From Bacteroidota bacterium (GTDB taxonomy: Bacteria; Spirochaetota; Spirochaetia; JABMQR01), in NCBI GenBank assembly GCA_013202335.1, contig JABMQR010000162.1, positions 1 through 16,587 on the forward strand: a stretch of 16,587 nt of DNA. Direction: 5' to 3'. Under the pieces are notes generated by a model that did no database searches, was not told the DNA's origin, and worked only from the letters and a program-made list of their open reading frames with translations. The translations under genes were made by a program, and so were the position numbers. Positions 1 to 7,115 of the stretch are shown here, piece after piece; within the stretch, counting starts at the first letter, position 1; each line of letters starts with the position of its first letter.

Positions 1-144
1 AAATTTCCAGGGCTGCAAATTACAGGCAGATGGAGCCGCCTGGCCAGCTTCAGCAATTTCCTGTAATATTTGCAGAGGAACACATTTGGCTGGATCATAG
101 ATTCTGCAGCTCTCACGTCCTTCAATTACTTTTCTAAAATTCAT
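1..144 (-). CDS. Nitroreductase family protein, N-terminal 48 residues (cut by window edge)
   Basis: Reading the minus strand from the ATG at 144 gives 48 uninterrupted codons to the window edge. The peptide starts MNFRKVIEGRESCRIYD and continues to APSACNLQPWKF. The R-x-S-x-R-x-Y/F block at the start and the AP-S-x-N-x-QPW-F block about 35 residues in are the N-terminal FMN-binding signature of nitroreductases, which use a flavin to reduce nitro, quinone or enone substrates with NAD(P)H. A G-rich ribosome-binding stretch (plus-strand ccccc just above 144) precedes the ATG. It lies 51 nt downstream of the YitT gene on the same strand and may be co-transcribed. The C-terminal part is outside the window, so the subfamily and substrate cannot be told. 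Confidence 0.82.
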   Translation of the reverse strand, partial: MNFRKVIEGRESCRIYDPAKCVPLQILQEIAEAGQAAPSACNLQPWKF

Positions 145-179
145 TATTCCCCCCATTTATACTGCAGCAGGTAATCTTC

Positions 180-197
180 AGGAAATCTGAATTTCCT
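180..197. repeat. Small hairpin overlapping the end of the YitT gene
   Basis: AGGAAAT (180-186) and ATTTCCT (191-197) are perfect 7-bp inverted arms around the tetraloop CTGA. The hairpin overlaps the YitT stop codon. It has low GC and no U-run follows on the minus strand, so it is at best a weak terminator or an mRNA-end structure between YitT and the nitroreductase gene. Confidence 0.35.
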
Positions 198-1086
198 AGA
201 ATTTCCTTTTATACGATTCAATCGGAATAAAACCTTCTCCCAGAACTTCTGCAGCATTTGTTATTACCATAAACGCATTAGGATCGATGGTTCTTACTAC
301 ATTCGTGACCTGACTAATTTTTCTGTTTCTTACGACTGTCATGATAAGATTCTTTTCCATGTCTGTATACATCCCCCGGGAATCTATCAAAGTTCCCCCA
401 AGGCCCATATCATGAAGTAGTTTCCCCCGAATTTCTTCATGTTTACTACTTATTATATACGCCATTTTTGCATAATTTGCTCCACTGGTAATCAAATTTA
501 TTACCTGTCCTGTTGCAAAAACTGCTATTACTGCAAATAATGCAGCTTCTATCCCAAACACCACGGCAGAAGCAGCAATTACTGCCCCATCAACAATGAA
601 TAGTGATGTTCCAAGAGGAAGCGGGCTGTAACGGTGTAAAATTTGAGCCAGAATATCTGTACCTCCAGTATTTGCACCACCCTTCATTACAATACCCAAA
701 CCTCCACCGATGATCACCCCGCCAAAGAGCGCAGATAACAGAACATCAGTTCTGTCTGCATACGCCAGAACCCCATCATATCCCAGAAAAAACCCAAAAA
801 CACTGACCCCGACTGAAAGCGCTATTGTTCCATAAAGTGATTTAAATCCATATCTTCGGCCAAAAATTTTTAATCCAATAAGAAAAATCGGAAGACTGAG
901 AATCAGAATTGAATAACCTGGGTCAAATCCAAAAAGATGATAGAAAATTACCGCTATTCCACTCACACCTCCAGCAGCAATCTTTGATGGAGTCATGAAC
1001 AGAACCAAACCCAGAGCTGTAATGAAAGAACCAATAGTAATAAGAGCATACTCTTTTATTACCCGCTTATTTTTTTCCTTATCCAT
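196..1086 (-). CDS. YitT family membrane protein (DUF161/DUF2179), 296 aa
   Basis: A polytopic inner-membrane protein of the widespread YitT family, whose function is not established; transport has been proposed. The N-terminal ~200 residues hold about five to six hydrophobic segments (roughly 13-31, 38-53, 58-73, 84-102, 115-133, 160-200). The family signature GGANTGGTDILAQ sits at 136-148. A soluble C-terminal DUF2179 domain covers about 207-292 (IISSKHEEIRG, then the basic stretch VVRNRKISQV and IDPNAFMVI). The length is typical. The ATG at 1086 has an AAGGAG Shine-Dalgarno 8 nt upstream, which fixes the start. It lies 86 nt downstream of the yaiI-like gene on the same strand. No clear promoter was found in that gap, so it may belong to the manA transcript. 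Confidence 0.88.
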   Translation of the reverse strand: MDKEKNKRVIKEYALITIGSFITALGLVLFMTPSKIAAGGVSGIAVIFYHLFGFDPGYSILILSLPIFLIGLKIFGRRYGFKSLYGTIALSVGVSVFGFFLGYDGVLAYADRTDVLLSALFGGVIIGGGLGIVMKGGANTGGTDILAQILHRYSPLPLGTSLFIVDGAVIAASAVVFGIEAALFAVIAVFATGQVINLITSGANYAKMAYIISSKHEEIRGKLLHDMGLGGTLIDSRGMYTDMEKNLIMTVVRNRKISQVTNVVRTIDPNAFMVITNAAEVLGEGFIPIESYKRKF

Positions 1087-1172
1087 TATATGTAGCTCCT
1101 TGATAACCTGCTAAAGATCCAGAATTTTAATTGTTTATGAATAGAAAATATGTACCAGAGCAGTTTGTAACA

Positions 1173-1640
1173 CTAAATTTCACGTACACTGGCACGTAAG
1201 GCGGCAGTAATTTCCTTATCAAACATATTTGCAAAGCTTTGAATATCTCTTGGTGACATGGGTTTGGTTTTTTCAGAGAAAATACCGGATTCTCTAAAAT
1301 CCGTCATCATGTTTCTTACCGAAAGTCTTTCAGTAATATTTTCTGCAGTATATTTTGCACCACGGTCATCTATGACAACACTTCCCTTTTCTACAAGTCT
1401 TGAGGCCAGGATAATATCTCTTGATATACACAGATCTCCGCTATTCACCTGTTCAACAATCCAGGAATCAGCACTGTCCATACCGGGTTCAACTACCTGC
1501 ATTCTAATATAACTACCTTTGCATTCCGCCAGATTTCTGTCTGCAACAAACACAGCTACCGTTTTTAATCTTGTTGCTGCTTTCATAATTATTGCCCTGA
1601 TTGGTCGGGGGCAGGAATCGGCATCAATCCAGATAATCAT
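1173..1640 (-). CDS. yaiI: YaiI/YqxD family protein (UPF0178, DUF188), 155 aa
   Basis: A small conserved protein of unknown biochemical function; the fold has been compared with PIN/NYN-like nucleases, but no activity is proven to my knowledge. The family signature is clear: the N-terminal IWIDADSCPRPIR (residues 3-15), the central ISRDIILASRLVEKG, and DDRGAKYT. The acidic residues in DAD and DDRG are the usual conserved ones. The length is normal for the family (about 150 aa). The start at 1640 lies 2 nt after the manA stop, and its GGAGAGG ribosome-binding site is inside the last codons of manA. Translation is therefore probably coupled to manA. Assignment to the family is firm; the link with mannose metabolism is only positional. 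Confidence 0.9.
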   Translation of the reverse strand: MIIWIDADSCPRPIRAIIMKAATRLKTVAVFVADRNLAECKGSYIRMQVVEPGMDSADSWIVEQVNSGDLCISRDIILASRLVEKGSVVIDDRGAKYTAENITERLSVRNMMTDFRESGIFSEKTKPMSPRDIQSFANMFDKEITAALRASVREI

Positions 1641-1642
1641 AA

Positions 1643-2875
1643 TTATTCTGCCTCTCCGGGAATTCCTGCTATAAAAACTACACTATCTTCATCTGTTTTA
1701 ATTGTATATCCAGGAAGGTCGGCTGGGATAACAAGCATAGAGCCTGTTTGAATTGATAGTGATTGTTTTCTCTTATGTTCATCTTCGAATATCAGAGAAC
1801 CTGCCCCTGATGTACAAATTAGAATTTCTATATTTTCACGGTTTTCGATTTTAACACTTGAAGATGAGATAATTCCTGATAACCGGAACTCCTTTACCGG
1901 GGCTGGATATAGTACTCTCCCACTCACCCCATCTGGAGATTTCAAAGGCATTGTTTTTTCTTTTTGTGTTCCCTTGAATTCAACTATTTTCATAAGTTCA
2001 TCAATATCAATATATTTACTGGTTAATCCGCCCCTAAGAACATTATCTGAGTTTGCCATGAGTTCAACACCAGTCCCATGAATGTATGCATGCAATTCTC
2101 CTGCAGGTTGGTATAAGGCTTCACCCGGCTGCAGTTCTATTAAATTAAGGTATAAGGGTGCTGCTGCTGAGGAATCTCCCGGATATTCTTTCAGGAGCTG
2201 TTTTACGAGACGAAATTCTGGGATACTACTGCTTAAGTTCTCAGCGACTTCAGCAAGTACTTTGAGAAATTCCTGTTTTTCATCTGTCGGCAGCTCTAAA
2301 AGAGCGGTGAAAAAATCACGATAGCAATCAGTTTCCTTATTATAATCATTAAACAGATGGTGATAAAGATGAGTTTTATATACTTCAGAATCTAGCAAAT
2401 CAAAAAATCTGTCTATCTCACCAGCAGGTCTGAATCCGCATAATGCAGTAAATGGGGTCAGTGCACATAATATTTCAGGTTTATGATTATCATCTTTATA
2501 GCTGCGGTTAAAAGCATTATTATCAATTCCGTCATAATTTTCTTTTAAAAATCCTTTTTCTGCCTGTGATTTTGTAGGATGACATTGAATCGATAACGGT
2601 TTATCTACAGCAAGAATCTTTAATAAAAAAGGAAGCTCTCCATTAAATTGTTCTGCAGCCCTACCCAGAATCTCCAAAGGAGATTGTTGGATATAGTTCT
2701 GTAGTGAAATAGTATCATTCTCAAAGACGATCTCGGCTGGACCTTTTGGATGGGTTCCCAACCATAATTCTGCCCAGGGTGATCCGTTCGGCTCTTTTCC
2801 AAGGAGCTGCGGGATACTGTGAGAATTGCCCCAGGCATAATGCTGTATAAATGGAATAACTTTCGATATTTTCAT
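1643..2875 (-). CDS. manA: Mannose-6-phosphate isomerase, class I (410 aa from the chosen start)
   Basis: Interconverts mannose-6-phosphate and fructose-6-phosphate in the cytoplasm (zinc enzyme), linking mannose use and mannosylated-glycan precursors to glycolysis. Type I motifs, numbered from the ATG at 2875: PLSIQCHP (93-100; Q97 and H99 are zinc ligands), DDNHKPE (128-134; E134 ligand), PAGELHAY (257-264; H262 ligand), and SDNVLRGGLTSK (276-287, with the catalytic Arg). The reading frame stays open upstream to another ATG at 2950. The extra 25 residues (MTSFRYCIYFL...) are unlike any ManA, and family members begin shortly before the YAWG motif, so 2875 is preferred. Neither start has a strong Shine-Dalgarno: 2875 has none close by, and 2950 has AGGGA about 10 nt away. 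It is divergent from pfp and followed by yaiI after 2 nt. Confidence 0.92.
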   Translation of the reverse strand: MKISKVIPFIQHYAWGNSHSIPQLLGKEPNGSPWAELWLGTHPKGPAEIVFENDTISLQNYIQQSPLEILGRAAEQFNGELPFLLKILAVDKPLSIQCHPTKSQAEKGFLKENYDGIDNNAFNRSYKDDNHKPEILCALTPFTALCGFRPAGEIDRFFDLLDSEVYKTHLYHHLFNDYNKETDCYRDFFTALLELPTDEKQEFLKVLAEVAENLSSSIPEFRLVKQLLKEYPGDSSAAAPLYLNLIELQPGEALYQPAGELHAYIHGTGVELMANSDNVLRGGLTSKYIDIDELMKIVEFKGTQKEKTMPLKSPDGVSGRVLYPAPVKEFRLSGIISSSSVKIENRENIEILICTSGAGSLIFEDEHKRKQSLSIQTGSMLVIPADLPGYTIKTDEDSVVFIAGIPGEAE

Positions 2876-2884
2876 AGTATACAG

Positions 2885-2911
2885 TCTATAGCGAGACCTT
2901 TTTGTGGTCAA
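2885..2911 (-). promoter_or_regulatory. Possible manA promoter, close to the start codon
   Basis: On the minus strand TTGACC (2911-2906) is followed after 15 nt by TATAGA (2890-2885). The spacer is short and the boxes imperfect. If real, transcription would start within a few bases of the ATG at 2875, giving a near-leaderless message, which would fit the lack of a Shine-Dalgarno there. Confidence 0.3.
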
Positions 2912-3029
2912 TATAGATAAAAAATATATGCAATATCTAAAACTTGTCATTTTATCAAAATCCCTGTATAAAGGGTGTAATAAATAAAAAATGATATGTC
3001 ATGAAACCCGGGTTATATAGGCTAATTTT

Positions 3030-3058
3030 TTGAACAGAACAAATCCCGTATCTATGCA
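3030..3058 (+). promoter_or_regulatory. Probable sigma-70 promoter for the pfp-plsC unit
   Basis: TTGAAC (3030-3035) and TATGCA (3053-3058) are separated by 17 nt, leaving a leader of about 30 nt before the pfp ATG. The -35 box matches 5 of 6 consensus positions; the -10 box is weaker. Confidence 0.45.
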
Positions 3059-3093
3059 CATATTTACTTGAAAATGCTGCAAGGAGCTGCCCT

Positions 3094-4755
3094 ATGAAAA
3101 TTTCACCATTACAGAAAGCACGTTATGAATATAATCCAAAACTGCCGACAATTTTACGACAGGAAATCCATTCTATTATCCCTGTTTTGGGCGATATAGC
3201 TGAACCTGATATTGATAGAGAAGAATTAAAAGTTATGTTTCCAAATACATATGGAAGACCCACAATCGGGTTTACCAATGGAAAAAATGAAACTATTTCT
3301 GAAAAAAGAAATGTTGGGGTTATATTATCAGGAGGACAGGCCCCTGGGGGACACAATGTAATCGCAGGCCTGTTTGATGCAATAAAAAATGCTAATCCTG
3401 AATCAAAACTTTTTGGGTTCCGGGGCGGTCCATCAGGCATCCTTAAAAATGATGCTGCAGAAATCACCTCTGAATTCCTTGATTCATTTAGAAATACCGG
3501 TGGATTTGATATTATTGGATCCGGTCGAACAAAACTGGAATCAGAAGAACAATTCGCTATATGTGTGGAAGTTTGTAAAAAAAGAGAAATTTCTTCTCTT
3601 GTCGTTATTGGCGGAGATGACTCTAATACAAACGCTGCAGTACTTGCCGAATATTTTGCTGCAAACAACTCTGGCATTTCTGTAATCGGGGCACCAAAAA
3701 CAATTGACGGCGACTTGAAAAACGAAGCTATCGAGGTCTCTTTTGGATTTGACACCGCAACCAAAACTTATTCAGAACTTATTGGGAATATAGCAAGAGA
3801 TGCAAATTCTGCAAAAAAATATTGGCATTTTATCAAACTGATGGGGCGAAGCGCCTCTCATATTGCTCTTGAATGCGCACTTCAAACACGACCAAATATT
3901 GCATTAATTTCTGAAGAGATAGAAGAAAACCAAACAACTCTTAAAGAGATAGTTGAGGATATTGCAGAAATAGTTGTTGAAAGAAGTAATCAAGGTAATA
4001 ACTTTGGACTGGCTCTTGTACCGGAAGGTCTTATAGAGTTTATTCCTGAAATGAAAATCCTGATTTCAGAACTGAACGACCTGATGGCGGAACACTCTGC
4101 ACATTTTAGTACATTAAACACTTTTGAGGCACAAGCGGAGTGGATAAACGTCAATCTCTCCAGGGATTCCTCCTATGCATTCTCATCACTCCCAAATAAT
4201 ATTCAGAGACAACTTCTTATGGATAGAGATCCACATGGAAATGTTCAGGTATCAAGAATTGAAACTGAAAAATTATTAATTGAAATGGTAGAAAATCGAC
4301 TAAAAGAGTGGAAAAATGAGGGTACTTTTAGTGGGGAATTCAGCGCACAGCACCATTTCTTCGGTTATGAAGGACGATGCGCTTTCCCATCAAATTTTGA
4401 TGCAGACTACTGTTACTCTTTGGGATATAACGCTTTTATGCTGATAGCTTCCGGAATTACAGGATATATATCATCCATATCAAATCTTTCCGCACCTGCA
4501 GAGGAGTGGAAAGCCGGAGGGATCCCTGTAACTATGATGATGAACCTTGAACAGCGTCATGGGAGTATGAAACCAGTTATCAAGAAAGCCCTTGTTGGAC
4601 TTGATGGAAATCCTTTCAAAGAGTTTTCAGAGAACAGAAAAATTTGGGCACTGGAAACCAGCTATACTTATCCTGGTGCAATACAATATTATGGGCCAAC
4701 AGAAGTTTGTGATCAACCAACAATTACTCTATCTCTCGAACAGCAGGGGAAATAA
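3094..4755 (+). CDS. pfp: Pyrophosphate-dependent 6-phosphofructokinase, long form (553 aa)
   Basis: Phosphorylates fructose-6-phosphate to fructose-1,6-bisphosphate with PPi instead of ATP; the reaction is reversible and cytoplasmic. Motifs: donor-site loop [10 protein letters not shown] (79-88), GGDDSNT (173-179), PKTIDGD (201-207, catalytic Asp) and MGRSASH (250-256). The second Asp of GGDD, where ATP enzymes have Gly, and the Lys of PKTIDGD are the recognised determinants of PPi use. The 553-aa length with a long N-terminal extension and a C-terminal insertion matches the long PFP class found in spirochaetes, chlamydiae and plants, rather than the ~320-aa bacterial PfkA. The ATG is preceded by AAGGAG with a 7-nt spacing. 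The stop lies 4 nt before plsC, so the two are co-transcribed. Confidence 0.95.
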   Translation: MKISPLQKARYEYNPKLPTILRQEIHSIIPVLGDIAEPDIDREELKVMFPNTYGRPTIGFTNGKNETISEKRNVGVILSGGQAPGGHNVIAGLFDAIKNANPESKLFGFRGGPSGILKNDAAEITSEFLDSFRNTGGFDIIGSGRTKLESEEQFAICVEVCKKREISSLVVIGGDDSNTNAAVLAEYFAANNSGISVIGAPKTIDGDLKNEAIEVSFGFDTATKTYSELIGNIARDANSAKKYWHFIKLMGRSASHIALECALQTRPNIALISEEIEENQTTLKEIVEDIAEIVVERSNQGNNFGLALVPEGLIEFIPEMKILISELNDLMAEHSAHFSTLNTFEAQAEWINVNLSRDSSYAFSSLPNNIQRQLLMDRDPHGNVQVSRIETEKLLIEMVENRLKEWKNEGTFSGEFSAQHHFFGYEGRCAFPSNFDADYCYSLGYNAFMLIASGITGYISSISNLSAPAEEWKAGGIPVTMMMNLEQRHGSMKPVIKKALVGLDGNPFKEFSENRKIWALETSYTYPGAIQYYGPTEVCDQPTITLSLEQQGK

Positions 4756-4759
4756 CCTG

Positions 4760-5440
4760 ATGACGCTTGCAAATCGAATCGGGAATGTTATCATAAAAGG
4801 TCTTATGCATATATCGTGCAAACTTGATGTAAAAGAACTTCAGAAGGTACCGAAAAATGGTCCAATAATTATAATGGCGAATCATGTATCTTTCATGGAA
4901 GCCCCAATATTATACCTCTTTATGCAGCCCCGAAGAACTATTGCATTGGGAAAAACAGAACTGTGGGAATCCGCTGTAACAAGAACACTTATGAACTGGT
5001 GGGAATGTATTCCGGTAAAACGTGGAGAAATAGATATGAAATCCATTAAAGAGTGCTTCGCTGTACTTGATAAGGGTGATTTTCTCTGCATTGCTCCTGA
5101 AGGAACCAGAAGCCCAAAAGGAACGCTTAATCGCGGTCAGGCCGGGACATCTTTTATCGCTATAAAACAGCAGGTTCCAATGCTTCCGGTTGTACATATC
5201 GGATTGGAAAATTTCTCAAAGAATATTAAAAAACTAAAACGTACTCCTGTCAAAATATGCGTGGGAAAACCTTTTACCCTAATTTTGGGAAAAAAGCGTT
5301 TTAATAGTGAGGAACGTCAGGATATTACAGATGAGATGATGCGAAGAATGGCAGCACTGCTCCCGGTGGAAAACCAGGGGTTCTACGCTGATACGATGCA
5401 CCTACCCTGGAAATATACGCAGGAACAAGATACCGTCTAG
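4760..5440 (+). CDS. plsC: PlsC-type acyltransferase (1-acylglycerol-3-phosphate acyltransferase family), 226 aa
   Basis: Expected to transfer an acyl chain to lysophosphatidic acid in phospholipid synthesis, at the inner membrane. Motif I is NHVSFMEAP (41-49), which reads HX4E rather than the usual HX4D. Motif II is PVKRGE (85-90), motif III is APEGTRSPKG (112-121) and motif IV is around QVPMLPVV (138-145). The residue that replaces the catalytic-dyad Asp is conservative (H42...E47), so activity is plausible but the substrate is less certain. The frame is open upstream to 4592, but that part overlaps pfp and is not PlsC-like. The ATG at 4760 follows AGGGGA and lies 4 nt after the pfp stop, so it is the start. 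It is translated as the second gene of a two-gene unit. Confidence 0.88.
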   Translation: MTLANRIGNVIIKGLMHISCKLDVKELQKVPKNGPIIIMANHVSFMEAPILYLFMQPRRTIALGKTELWESAVTRTLMNWWECIPVKRGEIDMKSIKECFAVLDKGDFLCIAPEGTRSPKGTLNRGQAGTSFIAIKQQVPMLPVVHIGLENFSKNIKKLKRTPVKICVGKPFTLILGKKRFNSEERQDITDEMMRRMAALLPVENQGFYADTMHLPWKYTQEQDTV

Positions 5441-5454
5441 TGTTACGGTCCGGA

Positions 5455-5498
5455 AAAAACGAGGAGCTGCCCGGAATTTTCATTCAGGAACAGCTCCT
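5455..5498 (-). terminator. Intrinsic terminator of the acs-yhbY-adh unit, possibly bidirectional
   Basis: AGGAGCTG (5462-5469) and CAGCTCCT (5491-5498) form a perfect 8-bp stem, with some further pairing of CCGGAA and TTC-GG inside the 21-nt loop. On the minus strand the stem is followed by CG and six U residues (plus-strand A-run just before 5461), as expected of a Rho-independent terminator for the gene ending at 5531. On the plus strand the downstream TTGTCTTCGT is only moderately U-rich, but the same stem may also end pfp-plsC. Confidence 0.75.
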
Positions 5499-5530
5499 TG
5501 TCTTCGTATAGCTAATATTTTACCGTCGAC

Positions 5531-6763
5531 TTACAGCCGCGCAGTAAAAATTTGCCTAATTTCATTTACCGACAGATTAACCGGAGTTTTCTTCAAATCA
5601 GTTTTCTCTGCCAGTATCAGAAGTTCCTCTTTAGTGAAACCAAACTTTCGTAAACAGGGTATTTTCAAAACTTCCTGCCATGTAAACAAAGTATCAAGTA
5701 ATAAGGTTACACCGTCTTTGACGTTTTTATACTTTTTGTCAAAGTTAAGCAAGTATCCAGCCTTGCTATATTTTAATAATGCCGGATTATTTTCATCAAA
5801 ATCTCTTACAAGTTTATCTGTTATAGTTTTTGTGGCTTCAGCTAGGAGTGTTCCACAGGCAATCCCATGAGGTACAGGCCGGATCCCGCCAAGTAACCCG
5901 GCAGCCCCATGTACAACCCCCAGGTTGGCATTTGCAAGGGTTATTCCTGAAAGATATGCCGCATAAGCCATTTCACCTCTGGCCTGAATATTTAGCCCAT
6001 CATCATAAACTGCCATTAAAGATTTCCCCGCACGAATTAGTCCATCTTCTGCAAGGGCATCAGTAAAAGGATTGCTAAGAGTAGAAACATACGATTCAAG
6101 CAGCTGAGTAACAGCATCCAAACCAGAAGAGGCTGTAATATCCTGCGGGCAGGTACGGATAAGGTTTGCATCAAGAATAGCAAGGTCAGGAACATAATTA
6201 TCATGCCGGAGAGATTTTTTAAACCCATTCACACCTATTCTGCTAATTACCGCGTTCTTTGTAGCCTCTGAACCTGTTCCGGAAGTAGTAGGAATCGTAA
6301 CAAGTCCAAGCCTGTCTGCTTCCGGTTTTTTCGTACCGACACCTTCCAGATAATCATAAACACTTACAGATTTTTGCGCTCCGTTTTTACGTACTACCGG
6401 AATCATGGCAGCAACAGCCTTTGCTGCATCCATAACACTACCTCCGCCAATTCCTACAACACAGTCATAAGGCTCTGAAGCAGCTGAGTTTGTGATGGAG
6501 TCAATTAACTCTGGAGAGGGTTCACCGGAGACAATAAATCTTTTATAATCAATTCCCTGTACACTGAACAGCTTAAACAACTCCTCTTTGAAAAGAGAAT
6601 TGTCAAATGATTTTCCGCCTGTACAGAGAATTAATGATGTAAATCTACGACCACTCAGCCACTCAGTCAGTTTTTTTAAAGATCCCGATCCCTGAATCAG
6701 CTGTGGAATAGCAGCAAGAGACATCCCGGCTAAAGGTGAATATATTGTAGTAGGTAAAATCAT
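5531..6763 (-). CDS. Iron-containing alcohol dehydrogenase family protein, 410 aa
   Basis: NAD(P)-dependent group III dehydrogenase, probably reducing an aldehyde or ketone (or oxidising an alcohol) in the cytoplasm. The dinucleotide loop is GIGGGSVMDAAKA (104-116) and the nucleotide/phosphate segment is TIPTTSGTGSEAT (157-168). Of the four metal-ligand positions of FucO-type enzymes, Asp216 (GLDAVTQ), His285 (VVHGAAG) and His299 (PVPHGIA) are present. The first His (GxDAxxH) is Gln220. I recall a subfamily with the same GLDAxTQ pattern, so this looks like a natural variant and not damage. The ATG at 6763 has AAAGGA 7 nt upstream. It is the last gene of the unit, 47 nt after yhbY, and ends 33 nt before the terminator stem. 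The substrate cannot be read from the sequence. Confidence 0.88.
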   Translation of the reverse strand: MILPTTIYSPLAGMSLAAIPQLIQGSGSLKKLTEWLSGRRFTSLILCTGGKSFDNSLFKEELFKLFSVQGIDYKRFIVSGEPSPELIDSITNSAASEPYDCVVGIGGGSVMDAAKAVAAMIPVVRKNGAQKSVSVYDYLEGVGTKKPEADRLGLVTIPTTSGTGSEATKNAVISRIGVNGFKKSLRHDNYVPDLAILDANLIRTCPQDITASSGLDAVTQLLESYVSTLSNPFTDALAEDGLIRAGKSLMAVYDDGLNIQARGEMAYAAYLSGITLANANLGVVHGAAGLLGGIRPVPHGIACGTLLAEATKTITDKLVRDFDENNPALLKYSKAGYLLNFDKKYKNVKDGVTLLLDTLFTWQEVLKIPCLRKFGFTKEELLILAEKTDLKKTPVNLSVNEIRQIFTARL

Positions 6764-6810
6764 GATAAAATCCTTTGTCCGGTTAATTTATGGCAGGTAG
6801 AATTCAGTAA

Positions 6811-7107
6811 TCAGAAAACTACACCCTTGATTTTTCGTTCATCGGGATCCCTGTTCTGCCGAAACAGAATGGCAACATTACCAATAAGCGAAATTAAATC
6901 TGCGTGTACTGCTTCAGCAAGCAGTACGGATAAATCCTTTTTAGAGGATTTAAAATCAATAAATTTAATTTTGATAAGCTCGTGAGAATTAAGAGCCTGA
7001 TTTACCGTTTCCTCAACACTGGCATTAATTCCATTTTTACCTACCATTACAACAGGTTTCAGATCATGTGCCAGCTTGCGGAGATAATTTCTTGTTGAAC
7101 TATTCAT
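6811..7107 (-). CDS. yhbY: YhbY-type CRM-domain RNA-binding protein, 98 aa
   Basis: A single CRM (CRS1-YhbY) domain protein that in other bacteria binds precursors of the 50S ribosomal subunit and assists assembly. The whole protein is the domain. It starts LRKLAHDLKPVVMVGKNG, with the GxxG-type RNA-binding loop GKNG at 23-26, then HELIKIKF and the ending IGNVAILFRQNRDP (around 75-88). The length is standard. The ATG at 7107 comes 8 nt after the acs stop, with AGGTG as ribosome-binding site overlapping the end of acs, so the genes are translationally linked. Its place between an acyl-CoA synthetase and a dehydrogenase is not functionally obvious and is probably an operon of convenience. Confidence 0.93.
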   Translation of the reverse strand: MNSSTRNYLRKLAHDLKPVVMVGKNGINASVEETVNQALNSHELIKIKFIDFKSSKKDLSVLLAEAVHADLISLIGNVAILFRQNRDPDERKIKGVVF

Positions 7108-7115
7108 CTATACAC

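Noticed and set aside
3005..3014. AACCCGGGTT palindrome between manA and pfp as an operator
   Set aside because: It is only 10 bp, is not repeated, and is not positioned on a recognisable promoter box.
3123..3764. 213-codon open frame on the minus strand
   Set aside because: It is antisense to pfp; its Pro/Ser-rich translation matches a shadow of the pfp codons.
4592..4759. 56-codon upstream extension of the PlsC frame, as if overlapping pfp
   Set aside because: The residues are an out-of-frame reading of pfp; the ATG at 4760 has its own AGGGGA site and gives the normal family length.
5462..5469. AGGAGCTG recurring at several places (also near 1093, 2804, 3081 and 11712) as a dispersed repeat
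   Set aside because: Most copies are Shine-Dalgarno sites or chance occurrences inside genes; only the one paired with CAGCTCCT forms a structure.
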